This document shows, in pieces, positions 52,801-63,621 of a stretch of 64,000 bases of DNA. A model generated the notes under the pieces. It made no database searches. It was not told the DNA's origin and saw only the letters and a list, made by a program, of their open reading frames with translations. The position numbers were made by a program, and so were the translations under genes. Positions within the stretch are counted from its first letter, which is position 1. Each line of letters starts with the position of its first letter. Origin of the DNA: Asterias rubens (Eukaryota; Echinodermata; Asteroidea; Forcipulatida; Asteriidae); NCBI RefSeq assembly GCF_902459465.1, contig NC_047063.1, positions 17,821,685 through 17,885,684 on the forward strand. The letters are read 5' to 3'.

Positions 52801-55748
52801 ACTCAAAGAGAACAATTTATCAACAAAAGGAAAGCGTTATGTGAGTACCCAAGGCTCCCTTACGCCTTTGTTACTCAAACCCTCTCTGCACCTTAAATAA
52901 CTGTCCAATTATTCAAAACTTTAATTTCTTCAACCAAACTGGAAAATGTTGATGTTTAAAACAATTTTCAAGAGCACCTGTATGTTAATCTGGTGGTGGC
53001 AGATTCAAAACCAATTAATTTTTTTTTTTTTTTCTTCAAATTTACCAGGTCGATTTGTTGTATAACACTTGATATTCAAAATATAAATTTGTATCCCCAC
53101 AAGGTGATTTCCTGAATACCGCTTCCAAGGTAAACTTCCGGAGGTTGCGGGTTTAAGTCCCGCCTGTGTCATTATTTCTTTGTTCAACAACAAAAATATT
53201 TACACGTTTTACTCAGTCAGTTTCCATTGTGGCGATTAAATTGTTGTTTGTGTTCTTGATGTTCAGGACCTCGTTAAGAGGCTGGATGAGTTCATATTGA
53301 TGTATAACGCACAGTGTGATTCATCAAACCCAAAATCTGGTGAGTCCTTTTCAAATTTGGGGGCATGTAAACTTATATATTTTTACAAAACTAAACTTGG
53401 GCGATATCGATTTATTTTATTCACGATATATCGCCGACAATATATCGCGATATTCGATATAATCGCGATCAATTAAATTTGACATCTTCAGTCTTCAAAC
53501 TCCCAGTGAAAGTTGTAGAAGAGACAGTCATAGCATAAGAGAGGTGATCTAATGACCTATTCTTCTGGTTTTACTCCAAACCTATAGGGTGCAAGATGTC
53601 TCAGCTAGGAAATACATCGCGATATTGCGATACTTAATCGATTTCGCAACATATCGATATTTCGATTAAAACCAAATCGATCCGATATCGAAATCGTTTC
53701 CAAATTAGTATTGCGATATTCGATAATATCGTGATATCGCCCAAGCTTATACATAACCACATAACTTCAAATAAAACAAAATTCTCAAAATGCTGTGTAC
53801 TATTGAAAGCTACTGTTAGCCTCTAACCTAAGGGTTTTCAATGCTAATGACATTCAAAATTGCTTCCTTGTCACACTATTTTAGGGTTGGAAATTGCCAA
53901 AGAAGTTGAGCGCCTTGAACAATTAAAAAGCCAGCCCAAAGAGCGGAAGGAAGTACTTGTACATGTGAGTATTGTTCCCATCAGAGGGTGGGGTAGGAAG
54001 ATTGTTTGGGTGATGAAATTGTCCATCTTATATCTTGCTGTTTTTAGAATGAGTCAGACTAAACAGATTTAAACCACTTTTCATAGTACTGGTTGTGTTT
54101 GTGTTATTTTCAAAATTCTTATTTTGAGCATGATAGGGCACTCAGATTACCTGCCGTTACCTCTGTGGCCTCGGTTTGAATCCAAAACCAGAGACGGCTT
54201 TCTGTTCCTAGAACTATACGGAAGCCTGGGGATAGGTCATTTGCCATGGCTGCCTCGCGTCTATGGAATGAACTTCCGCCGGTCTGCGGGAAGCAATCTT
54301 GTTGCCTATACTCAAATGCCTCCTGAAGACATTTCTGTTTCCCAACTCATCCTAGTGCATTTGTTTTTTCTTTTTCTCCTCGTCTCCTGTAAAGTGCTCT
54401 GTTCTCAGTAGAGCGCTATATAAGGGCTTAATATTTTATTATTATGTGGATTGGGTTTTCATTGCCTACCTAGGATTTCCATATTTAGTGTTTTCCTCCC
54501 ATGTCTAAAACTGACAATGTCTAAAACTGACATTTCTTCATCATCTTATCTTCACAAATCTTAAGGACTACAGGTCATGGTGCTAGTCACTTTTGATGTC
54601 CCTTGGTTTCATGATCAGAGAGATAAAATTACAACTAGTAACTAATAAAATACATTTCTTTAAAGTTTCAGGTTTGCAATTTTCAGCTGATCACGGTCCA
54701 ATTCCATGGCTCTGCTTAGTGTGGATTTCTGCGCTTGGTAGCGCCTAGTAAAGCACATAATTCTATGGGCCATAATTGTAGATTTTTCGCAGAAAGCAGA
54801 GGCGTGAAAAAGACCGATCCAGTCTACAATGCACGTTTGAGCAAGAACACGCGGGGCTCTCCAATGCCTTTCTGCACAACTCTGTCGTGCGCGCCAAGAT
54901 ACGCAGACGCATGTCGGACCTTATTTGTCGGACCTTTGTTGCGTTGTGATTGGTCAATACGCATGGGGCGGAGCTTAATGGATCGGTCTTTTGGGCTGAG
55001 CTAGTTGCCTCATTCAGGTCTCTCAGCGGTGCCAATGGAAAATCGAAAAACAAAGTACCAAGATTTTTCTGTGCCGATATTTTTGAATTAATTTGACAAA
55101 CTGCAGTTGGAAGTTTATGTCAAGTTTAAATTTACTTCCTTGTTTCATTTAACAGAAACTCAAGATCAAGGATGGTCTTACTGAAGAAGAGTTACAAACG
55201 TCTCAAAAAGAATACAGTAAGATTTTTGATTGTTTTTTCTTTTTCTCGTTTCACAACCAAAATTCCACAGGATGCTAAAAATGTCAATTGAGAAATGTAT
55301 TGTCAGTAATTCTTTATAGCTGTTTAACCTTAAAGGTCGTAGATTTCTAAATACTTCAAAAACTAATGAAGATAAAAACTTCCTTTAAGAGAAGCATCAC
55401 AACCATTGTGGGTTCGAATCCCCAGCCGTGACACTGGTGTCCTTAAGCAAGACACTTAACCATTGTTTCGTCCTTCGGATGGGACGTAAAGCCGTTGGTC
55501 CAATTTGCTGTGCGATGCATGTAAAAGAACCCAGTGCACTTATAAAAAGAAGAAGGGGTTTGCCCCAGTGTTTCTGGCTGTGGCTGCTTTATGTGCCGTA
55601 GCACTTTGTAAACCCTTATATTAAAAGTGCTACATAATTGGGTCTCAGAACCCACCACTGCAATTACCTATCTTTCTGAAAGTTTGTATTTATACTCAGC
55701 GCCTTGAGTACCTTGTTTGGTAGATACGTGCGCTATATAAGACTTCGA

Positions 55749-55794
<46 letters not shown>

Positions 55795-58700
55795 GTAAAC
55801 CCTTATAAGGTGCTTATTAATTGGGTCTCTTTTGTGGCTTGAAGTGTTTTTAATGTTTTATGGTAGATAATAATTTTATGTAAATTTTGTAAATTTGTTG
55901 TATAAAAGGCCGAAATGAATTTCCCATCGTGGATAATAAAGTGATTTGAAATTTGAATCACTGCAATAACCTATCTTTCTGTATAAGTGTGTATACTAAG
56001 TGCCTTGAGTACCTTGTTAGTAAGTAGATATGTGCACTATATAAGACTTTGATATTATTATTATTATTATTGATAGTATACACATAATGAATGTTTATGA
56101 GTGCAATGGTTCGAATATGTTCATGAGTTGAAAGATGGAATGTTCTATTCAACGAGGCGGAGCCGAGTTGAATGGAACATTCCAGCTTTCAACGAATGAA
56201 CATATTCGCACCATTGCACGAATGAAAAACATTCATTATTTGTTTTATATAACATCCAAGTAGAACTTTGTCATTTTGATTGAAAGAAACAACTTTCAAA
56301 ACAAACAATTTCAACTGTAGAAGCCGAATGCTAGTAATTTTACTATGCCTTCTTGCAGTAACACCTGCTGCGTTACCAAAGACACGCGCACGCAGTGATG
56401 TTTTTACTCAGCTTTTTCGTTCCATCCGAAAAGTACCATTGCACGCTGGCAGCGTGCCAGCGTGCAATGGTACTTTTCGGATGGAACGAAAAAGCACGGC
56501 GAGTGACTCAGCGTGCAATGGTACTTTTATTTGCTATCACGTGACGGACAATCCTCCAATCAAATGGCAAGGATCTGCTTGGGTGTTATATAATATGAAC
56601 TATTTCCAGAAAGATTCATGGTCGTGACGCACATGCTCTTGGCAGTCATCTTAACACACATTGTAAAATTTGAATCCTAGTTGTATACTGTTTCGCAGGA
56701 TATTCATCACCTGCTAATCACAAAGAAAATATCAAATTTCTTTCGTTTCCAATTTCTTATTCTTCTGCCTCCAGTGACAGCTCATAAGAATCAGTTTGGC
56801 AAACTCATTGCTCAGGCGAGGGAGAGGATGAAAAAATCCAAGACCAAAAGTCAGAAATCTGCATCTCAGTCCAGTCAGGATTCCTCTCCAGACACTATGG
56901 GTACAGAGACGCTGTCGTCATTGCCCCAAGATGCTTCCCAAGACGTGGCAAACACCAAGGAGGATGCTCCCTGCTCGGATTTAAATCCGAAGGAGGATAC
57001 CAATGATAAAGATGATGTTGTTATTGAAGAGGATAATACTAACAAGGTCAGAATCATGGATCTAGGTTTACCATCTGTGTCGAAACGTAAAGATGGGAAG
57101 AAAAAGAGAAAGAGATTGGGGAAGTTGGTGTCGGATGGGAGGAGCCGGGAGCAGGAGATCCAAGACGGCGTCAGCCAAGAATCGGACCTGGAGTTATCAG
57201 AGAGGAGTCAGAAGCTTAAGCCAGGTAGGCTTGTTGTTATCCTAATAATTCCCAAACGATTTGAATACATTCAAGCTTTTGATTAGTTTTTAGTGGCGTG
57301 TTCTTTGCTCTTGATGAAATGAAAACGATCAAAACTCAGTGGATTGACCAAGTAGAAGTAACCTACACCTATCTGGCTGTCTAAATCTTTCAACACTTGC
57401 ATTTTATTTTGTAGAATTACAACTAGGCATGAACTATTACTGACCTTTTAAAAAACGAAGAAGTACTTGGCATTTCAAAGTCTTAACCATTTCAATATTG
57501 GAACGTAAGTGTTCAGTTATTATTGTTTAACCATTTTACTTTTTAATAATTGGTACATGTAGCAATTTAGTATTAATGAGCCCAAATAATATTTTAGTGC
57601 AAGAGAATTAACATCTCGGCCTAATCGTATATATTTATTTTTAACTAGGGTAGCACCATCAGTTATAAATAAACTGTTCTCCCTGGAGAATTATCGTGAA
57701 CTAATCCCTGTATTTTATGGTGTTGCTACAGGTTTATTGGCTGCTTTATCTGGGTTGGATGTTCAGGAATCAGAAGGTGAAGTCCTCGCTCCGTCCTCGC
57801 CCAGTTTGGCATCAAGGGATGGGCTGGAGGATACCACCCAGCAACTAGGAACCCCATCAGAGGTAGGTTTAATGGTTACGACACTCCTGTCACCCTTGTT
57901 CCTTAAAAGTGTATTTTCCTAATCTTAAACTTAATCCTAATACTAATCTAATTGTGACCTCAGCTTGTAGATAACAAGGGGTTTTTCAGAACACATGACT
58001 GTTGTTGGGTGTCGTGGTTGTTGTGGGGTTGTCGTGGTCAAGCGGATAAGAGCACCGAATTCAAACCCTGCTGGTTCTGTTCAGCAGACTGTGGGTTAGA
58101 ATCCCAGTCGTGACACTTGTGTTCCTGAGCAAGAGACTGAACTATAATTACTTCTCTCGACCCAGGGGTAAATTGGGTACCTGTGAGGGCAGAGATGGGT
58201 CTTGTGATTGATTTAGCCGAGTAGCGTATTACTCCCCAGGGAGCTGAGATGGTTTAAGGAATGATTTAAGGCCCAGTGACCAGGGGTAATAATTTGAAGC
58301 GCTTTGAGTGAAAAGGCGCTACATGTATTTAAAACTTAATACTAAATAGAGCAGTCAGTGGTTTTATAATAGCTCATTTGTAAAATGTAAATTAGGAACA
58401 AGAGTAATAACTTAAAAAGCATGTTCTTGACTTCATTTTGCTCTTCCCAGAACTGCAGTAAAAAAAGACTCAGCTCAAGAACTGATCCTGCGCAAGATAT
58501 GCAAGATCCACTCTGTATTCCAGAAAGGTACGATCAAGTTAACAAGTAATAATTATTGTGTTAATTTAATTATTTATGAGAGAATGTTCCTACTAGTTTC
58601 CTGCATTGCACTATTGGCATGAATTTGAAACTTTATCAATTTTGTGTAAGAATTTAAAGAGAATTTCCAATAGTATGTAATTTTGAGAGGTTTGATTATT

Positions 58701-59038
58701 TGTAGAGATATCAACAAATAAATGTTTAGTGTATACCCCCCCCTAAACGCACTGTATAAGAATATTTTGTTAGCTCTACCCGTCCTTTATACTGTAATAG
58801 CTTAAACCAAGACCCCAGAAAACTTCAATTATTTAGAAATCTAGTCTAGTATTTTGCCACAAAAAAACCTTATCAGAATGTTTGTATTTCTAACAGTCCA
58901 CAGGCTGTGGTTGTGCATAAGAGGCGACGTAAACGCAAGCAGCAAGATGGTGGCAGTAATGCCAGTGACAGTGGCAGCTCATTTGGAGACAGTGAGACAT
59001 TAAGACGAAGCAAAAGAGACAGAAAAACAACCAAGTAG
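46825..59038 (+). CDS. RAD18: E3 ubiquitin-protein ligase RAD18, complete, 14 exons, 636 residues
   Basis: RAD18 works with RAD6 to monoubiquitinate PCNA at stalled forks and start translesion synthesis. Exons: 46825-46875, 48397-48478, 48882-49014, 49914-49989, 50261-50612, 52037-52130, 52732-52840, 53267-53339, 53885-53964, 55156-55216, 56775-57224, 57732-57862, 58451-58527, 58897-59038. All introns are GT-AG and in phase. A C3HC4 RING is complete: Cys25, Cys28, Cys41, His43, Cys46, Cys49, Cys60, Cys63. A UBZ4 ubiquitin-binding finger has Cys234, Cys237, His249, Cys253. A SAP DNA-binding domain spans about 274-315. The RAD6-binding helix region (EIAKEVERLEQLK) is near 326-338. The C-terminal 240 residues are Ser-, Lys- and acid-rich and poorly conserved, ending in basic clusters (KRRRKRKQQ) that look like nuclear signals. 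Human RAD18 is 495 residues; the extra length is in linkers and tail. Identity is secure. Confidence 0.95.
47153..47313. mobile_element. Palindromic MITE, family D
   Basis: ATAACTTTCCGTACGG with CACCACTTTTTCACTC at the left; GAAAAAGTGGTGGCGCC and ACGGAAACTTTTCC at the right. It lies in RAD18 intron 1. Confidence 0.85.
47414..47545. mobile_element. Palindromic MITE, family D, second copy 100 bp away
   Basis: GGATAACTTTCCGTATGGCG at the left and CGCCATACGGAAACTTTTCC at the right. It is the cleanest copy of the family here. Confidence 0.9.
47685..47804. repeat. Head-to-head tRNA-like SINE halves forming a 54-bp hairpin
   Basis: Arms 47685-47738 and 47751-47804 are complementary with one mismatch and a 12-base loop. 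Each arm carries the tRNA T-arm B box GGTTCGAATCCCACT and the SINE type 3 sequence AATTCTTTGTTCAACCCC. It lies in RAD18 intron 1. Confidence 0.95.
48554..48758 (+). mobile_element. tRNA-derived SINE, type 2, with poly(A) tail
   Basis: GTGTCATGGCCGAGTGGTTA head, then the type 2 body (GGAGGTAGTGCATTCTGCTC, GGATACCCAAGCCTATATCC) and a poly(A) tail of about 18. The B box region is shortened. It lies in RAD18 intron 2. Confidence 0.85.
50669..50760 (-). repeat. tRNA-derived SINE, type 3, degenerate
   Basis: TTTTGGGTTGAACAAAGAA followed by ATCATCAACCTGCGGATTAA, the inverted tRNA 3' half. Confidence 0.55.
51050..51160 (+). mobile_element. LINE 3' tail with TTATC repeats
   Basis: TTTCCCGAGTGTGGGATAAT then AAAGTTC and (TTATC)n. 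A similar tail without the repeat is near 55915-55950. It lies in RAD18 intron 5. Confidence 0.6.
51469..51613. mobile_element. Fold-back element with GGCCCCGAT ends
   Basis: CACAGGCCCCGAT and ATCGGGGCCTGTG at the ends. Inner arms CGCACGCCCTCGATTGGTTG and CAACCAATCGAGGGCGTGC pair. Confidence 0.85.
51623..51985 (+). mobile_element. MITE, family B
   Basis: CTTAAAGCCATTGGACAC at the left and GTGTCCAATGGCTTTAC at the right. It sits ten bases after the fold-back element, in RAD18 intron 5. Confidence 0.9.
53150..53215 (+). repeat. tRNA-derived SINE, type 3, 3' half
   Basis: GGTTGCGGGTTTAAGTCCCG (B box) followed by TTTCTTTGTTCAACAAC. It lies in RAD18 intron 7. Confidence 0.5.
53394..53748. mobile_element. 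ATATCG-rich MITE with CTTGGGCGATATC ends, family G
   Basis: AACTTGGGCGATATCG at the left and GATATCGCCCAAGCTT at the right. Subterminal regions are built of short ATATCG and CGATAT motifs in both orientations; the middle (about 53480-53600) is unique. It lies in RAD18 intron 8. Confidence 0.85.
54150..54446 (+). mobile_element. 3' end of a LINE, frameshifted
   Basis: Translation gives AASRLWNELPP, then in a shifted frame a REAILL-like and KCLLKTFLFPN sequence, the CR1/L2-type reverse transcriptase ending. The tail reads GCGCTATATAAGGGCTTAAT then ATTATTAT. Confidence 0.65.
54811..54989. mobile_element. MITE, family F
   Basis: AGACCGATCCAGTCTAC at the left and AATGGATCGGTCTT at the right; same interior as 19868-20056. 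It lies in RAD18 intron 9. Confidence 0.85.
55400..55795 (+). mobile_element. tRNA-derived SINE, type 5, with (ATT)n tail
   Basis: B box GGGTTCGAATCCCCAG, then GACACTTAACCATTGTTTCG, a GTAAAAGAACCCAGTGCACT block, the end GCGCTATATAAGACTTCGAT and about 14 ATT units. The 5' tRNA head is truncated. Tail fragments recur at 55965-56075 and 63622-63772. Confidence 0.8.
55965..56075 (+). repeat. Tail fragment of SINE type 5
   Basis: ACTGCAATAACCTATCTTTC through GTGCACTATATAAGACTTTG and a short ATT run. Confidence 0.75.
56085..56238. mobile_element. Long palindromic element with GTGCAATGGT arms
   Basis: TAATGAATGTTTATGA then GTGCAATGGTTCGAATATGT at the left; ACATATTCGCACCATTGCAC then AACATTCATTA at the right. 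The centre GGAATGTTCTATTCAACGAG pairs with a complement. It folds over its full 154 bp. Confidence 0.9.
56412..56494. repeat. Perfect 39-bp-arm hairpin in RAD18 intron 10
   Basis: Arms 56412-56450 and 56456-56494 are exactly complementary with a five-base loop. The arm begins CTTTTTCGTTCCATCC and ends CCATTGCACGCTGGC. A third, single copy of GCGTGCAATGGTACTTTT follows at 56511. Confidence 0.97.
58028..58335 (+). mobile_element. Full-length tRNA-derived SINE, type 1
   Basis: Same order of blocks as 5022-5372 with about 10-15 percent visible differences: head TTGTCGTGGTCAAGCGGATA, then CCCAGGGGTAAATTGGG, GTGAGGGCAGAGATGGG and GGCCCAGTGACCAGGGG. It lies in RAD18 intron 12. Confidence 0.85.
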
Positions 59039-59130
59039 TCTCACTTGGAAGAAACACTTTAAGACCTAACTTGAGATTAAGGAAAAATAAATTTAACAGC
59101 AAGAAGTTTTATAGTTTTAAAATAAACGGT
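59039..59130 (+). other. RAD18: RAD18 3' UTR with poly(A) signals
   Basis: AATAAA at 59086-59091 and 59121-59126, 48 and 83 nt after the stop, suggest a short 3' UTR. Confidence 0.6.
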
Positions 59131-59626
59131 TCACTAGTTCCCTTCATTCAAAGTGCTACCTGTAATTTAAAGGAAGAGCAAGTGAATACTCCTAAAAATA
59201 ATGGCCTTAAAAACAAATGACTTAGTGAGAAGGACCTTAGCTGTTGAAAGTCTCAGGGCTTGAGCCTAAGATCTTTTAATGTATCGAAAATGTTTTAAAG
59301 AGACCTTAATCAATACCAAAATAAGAAAGTATCTTTCGATACTTATCAGACCCGAAGTCAACATTGAACATCAAACTGCTGTTTTTGAGTCTGCATACTA
59401 TTTTATAGGTCAACTTCTGCATTCGTACAGAATTGTCATTATGCATTTTACTCTTGCAATTATTTGAATGAGAAATTACATGCTATACGAATACGTCACA
59501 ACATGAAAACAAATAAACAAGTTTTGCCCGCTAAGCGCAGCGTAAAAAATGCATATTACAATAGTTCACCTCTAAAAATACAATCGAGGTGTGTTATTAA
59601 ACACATATTGACTGGCATAATTCAGT

Positions 59627-59772
59627 AACTAGTGTACGTCTATTCCCCCTCGGGCCTGTGAGTGATCAGAAGAGGGACCTTTATCCCTTGGCCTTCGACT
59701 TCGGCCTCGGGAAATAGGTCCCTACTCAGCTGGTTATTCAAAGCCCCTCTGGGGAATAGGCGTACACAAGTT
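59627..59772. mobile_element. Fold-back element with AACTAGTGTACG ends
   Basis: AACTAGTGTACGTCTATTCC at the left and GGAATAGGCGTACACAAGTT at the right. Inner arms GGGACCTTTATCCC and GGGAAATAGGTCCC pair around GGCCTTCGACTTCGGCC. Confidence 0.85.
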
Positions 59773-60168
59773 AGTTGCCTCACAGCTGTCAATATACATT
59801 CCTGAATGTGGCTGAAAATACTTACCTAGTAATGATTTTGTTATTGTTAATAATTCGTCCAAAGCATATTTGTTAAATGTGTGATTTTTTTTACAGATAG
59901 CCAACTTTTTGTGGGACCAGCGACGATTCAGTGAATTAAACAAACGATTCTTTGAACTCAATTCAGTGATGTATTTAGATTTTTATTCAGAAAACCTAAA
60001 TTTGTTAAACACCATTACAAGGGCAATTACAATATCTAAATTTTTTTATTTTTTTTATTTTTACATTATATACAAATATACAAAATGACTTTATCAGACC
60101 AAATTTCCAAGACAAGATTTCACAAAACTCAGTGTATCTAAAGGGCTTTGCTTTATGGAACCATTTGA

Positions 60169-60436
60169 TTGTGGACACTATTGGTAATTACTCAAAATAA
60201 TTATTAGCATAAAACCTTACTTGGTAACGAGTAATGGGGAGCTGTTGATATAGTATAAAACATTCTGAGAACTGGCTCCCTCTTTTGAGACCTCAGATTT
60301 AGAATTTGAGGTCTTTGTGTGACAAGGGTGTTTTTTCTTTCATTTTTATCATGTTTGTTATTTTATGCATATGTTGAGATACACCAAGTAAGGGGACTGG
60401 TCTTTGACAATTACCATAGTGTCCAGTGTCTTGAAC
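60169..60436 (+). mobile_element. MITE, family A, internally deleted
   Basis: GTGGACACTATTGGTAATTA at the left and TTACCATAGTGTCCAGTGTC at the right; the middle is shorter than in full copies. Confidence 0.8.
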
Positions 60437-60603
60437 TATTGAGGGTACTTTTGAACACTTGGTTGACATACCATAAAATTATCCATTGATGACAGAGTTT
60501 TGAGCGTCTGTACATTTCCAAGAACAATGCAGTAGGGAATCCTACTGCCGCCTAGCATCAAAGAAAGTCTACAATTTAAGACTGGCAAAGCACAAACATT
60601 TGT

Positions 60604-60978
60604 TTAAAGGCAGTGGACACTATTGGTAATTACTCAAAATAATTATTAGCACGAAACCTTACTTGGTAACGAGTAATGGGGAGAGGTTGGTAGTATAAAA
60701 CATTGTGAGAAACCTGAAGTGGAGTAGTTTTCGAGAAAGAAGTAATTTTCCACGAATTTGATTTTGTGACCTCAAGTTTAGAACTTGAGGTCTCGAAATC
60801 AACCATCTAAACACACACAACTTCGTGTGACAAGGGTGTTTTTTCTTTCATTATCTCGCAACTTCGATGACCAATTGAGCTCAAATTTTCACAGGTTTGT
60901 TATTTCATGCATATGTTGAGATACACCAAGTGAGAAGACTGGTCTTTGACAATAACCAATAGTGTCCACTGCCTTTAA
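60604..60978 (+). mobile_element. MITE, family A, full length
   Basis: TTAAAGGCAGTGGACACTAT at the left and AGTGTCCACTGCCTTTAA at the right. This is the best example of the TTAA boundary at both ends. Confidence 0.95.
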
Positions 60979-61106
60979 AAAAATTCTGCTTCACAGAAAA
61001 GGAGTACAGACCCAAAAAACAATGTGATGCGCATTGTTTTTTGACTGGTTCCAACTGTACTGTTTGCTTGGCATGATTATTGCTCTCAGTCTTAGAGATT
61101 CCGCAA

Positions 61107-61127
61107 CCCCCCCCCCCCCCCCCCCCC
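61107..61127 (+). repeat. Poly-C homopolymer of about 21
   Basis: An uninterrupted C run; its length may be inexact because such tracts are hard to sequence. Confidence 0.8.
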
Positions 61128-61324
61128 AACCATTGAAAAGACTTTTTAAGAAGTGTATACCGATTGATGTACATTATTTATAAATATCAAGAGTTAAACA
61201 AAACAAACTGAAATTTTAAGCTTATTTCTTTGTACTCCAGTAACGCAAACCGTCCCAAAATCATATTTAGGAGTGGATCTTATTCAATTTGAAGGGAGTG
61301 ATTGGGTCAACATTGCATCATGTG

Positions 61325-61699
61325 TTAAAGCCATTGGAAACTTTCGGTAAACAGTGTTGTCCAAGGCCCACACTTCGTGTACCACAACTTATATATAAAA
61401 TAACAAACCTGTGAAAATTTACGCTCAAATCGGTCATCGGAGTCGGGAGAAAATAACGGTAAAACCCACCCTTGTTTCCCCACGTTTCGCCGTGTAATGA
61501 CATGTGTTTAAAATAAATTTGTAATTCTCGCTATCGAGAATTGATATTGTTTTAATGTTTTCTCAAAAAGTAAAGCATGTCATGGAATAATATTTCAAGA
61601 TAAGTCTTTCACCATTACCTTCTGTAAACCCTGTAAATTATTTGTAAATCTGTAAACTTTTAATTCTTTTTCTGTACCGAAAGTGTATAATGGCATTAA
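61325..61699 (+). mobile_element. MITE, family B
   Basis: GTTAAAGCCATTGGAAAC at the left and GTATAATGGCATTAA at the right; TTAA bounds both ends. Confidence 0.9.
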
Positions 61700-62473
61700 G
61701 CGCCGGTTAAAGTTACAGTTACACTGTGATTCAATTGAAGTGCAGCGTACTTGCATGTACCTATCCTGGATGTTATTTCCTGGATGTCAAAATCGTATAC
61801 AAACATGCACAGAAGAGAGTCGACACCTAAAATACTACGCATTGTTCGGAGGCCATTCTTTATTGTGTAAGAAGAAATCAATAGCGCCCCCTTGCATATC
61901 GCGAAATGCTACAGGTACGCCGATGTTTATGCGCCTGTTTTTACGCACAGAGAACAGCTATTGTCCAATGATCGCCTCCTTTTTGAGAGTGTGACGTCAA
62001 ATACAATGGGTCTATACGCACTGTGAATCACAGAGAAGACTGCACTGGTCGATGATGTTACATGCACAAGAACAACACAGTGTTGACTGGTAGATATGGA
62101 TTAATTCATAGTTCTAGTCACTTTGTTGAGGCGCATTGACCCCTTTACAAATAGGAAATACCTATGCAGTCTGGGATATGATGCGTTGTTCGGGATGTTC
62201 GTCATGCAGAGCATACGTGCAAAGCTAACTCGCAAACTGCCCTAAAATGCATCATAATCACCACTTCCTGCCAATCTGTAAAGGGTCTATGAATAATGCG
62301 AGACACCGGCCTTTAGATCCTGCTGTTCCTGCCAGATGTAACCTTTGACCTAGTATGCCATAGTACTGTCTGGTAGTTATGCCTCATCGCATATGCCTAT
62401 GCAATAACACCACTTAGTTTGTAAAGACCAGTCTATCCATGTCCAGCCTGAAAATGGTAGAGGGCGCTGTTTC

Positions 62474-62988
62474 TCAATGCTTGATGATGTCACTCTTGAC
62501 GTACTCGACACTCCTCGAAGGATCAGTTGGGAAATGTCTCTGACACTGAGTCATCAGTCTCTTTAAAGCCTGGATAAATAAATGAGGTTGAGAAAGAAAC
62601 AACGATCAAAATGTCATCAAAATCATAGAAAATATCCTCATCAAAACCACCAGATCTGCCCAGAAGAAATCTTCATAGGACGGTTAGAGGCAGTGGACAC
62701 TATTGGTATTACTCAAAACAATAATTAGCATAAAACCTTACTTGGTAACGAGTAATGGGGAGAGGTTGGTAGTATAAAACATTGTGAGAAACGGCTCCCT
62801 CTGAAGTGACAAATTTTTCAAGAAAGAATTAATTTTCCACTAATTTGATTTTGATACCTCAGATTTAGAATTTGAGGTCTCGAAATCAAGCATCGACATG
62901 ATAATGTCAAGCCCATTATTTATATATTTATTTTTTAAATGTTTGCATACCTGGATAAACTTTCTTTGTGTTTCATCGTTCAGCACAT
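62474..62988 (-). CDS. Candidate last two exons of an unidentified gene (5' partial)
   Basis: I do not recognise the product. Exon 62951-62988 (38 bp) is followed by donor CAG|GTATGC. The next acceptor TTTATCCAG opens exon 62474-62569, which runs 31 codons to TGA. The joined peptide reads [12 protein letters not shown] then [13 protein letters not shown] and ends YVKSDIIKH. It is polar, helical-looking and free of repeat homology, and phases match. The intron between contains half of a TTAA-type MITE. Upstream exons would lie above 62988; a 25-bp segment at 63426-63450 has a good acceptor and compatible phase but a weak donor. Confidence 0.4.
62684..62895 (+). mobile_element. 5' half of MITE family A
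   Basis: TTAGAGGCAGTGGACACTAT to GAGGTCTCGAAATCAAGCAT, then homology stops. It is inside the candidate intron at 62570-62950. Confidence 0.85.
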
Positions 62989-63062
62989 CTGTTGTTATTT
63001 GCATTAAGGAAAACATCAAACAATTCATGCCGTTACTTAAAAAATACACACGGCTGAGTTAC

Positions 63063-63424
63063 TTAAAGCCATTGGACACTTTTGATAAACAGTATTGTCC
63101 AAGGCCCACACTTCGTGTATCACAACTTACATATAAAATAACAAACCTGTGAAAATTTAGGCTCAATTAGTCATCGGAGTCGGGAGAAAATAACGGGAAA
63201 ACCCACCCTTGTTTATGCACGTTTCGCCGTGTCATTAAATGTGTTTAAAATAAATCTGTAATTCTCGATATCGAGAATTGATATGTTTGAATGTTTTCTC
63301 AAAAAGTAAAGCATGTCATGGAATATTTCAAGAGAAGTCATTCAACATTGCCTTCTGTAAACCCTGTAAGGTTTTATGTGAACTTTTAATTTTTGTTCTG
63401 TTCCGAAAGTGTCCAAGTGTCCAA
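63063..63424 (+). mobile_element. MITE, family B
   Basis: CTTAAAGCCATTGGACAC at the left; at the right CCGAAAGTGTCC is repeated partly (AAGTGTCCAAGTGTCCAACT) and the terminal TTAA is lost. Confidence 0.85.
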
Positions 63425-63621
63425 CTGCCATAGTTGCTCTCCCATGATGTCTGAAAAAACACATTTATAGTGCTGACCTAGCTCAACCCTCTTACTGTCT
63501 GACCATTCACGACCATCCACTGATTTTGAACGCTATATGTAATTTACCAGCCTGCAATATGACATCATGTAGTGAATACATCCACACAGTAACACAGTTC
63601 TGTGCATAGTAATACTCTGTG

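Larger units (their letters stand above)
59131..62473. other. Repeat-rich intergenic DNA after RAD18
   Basis: No supported gene. It holds one hairpin element (59627-59772), two TTAA-type MITEs of one family and one of another, and a 21-base poly-C run near 61107-61127. CTCF-like motifs lie at 61881-61896 and 62458-62469. A minus-strand AATAAA near 61857 could end the gene starting upstream at 62988. Confidence 0.5.
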
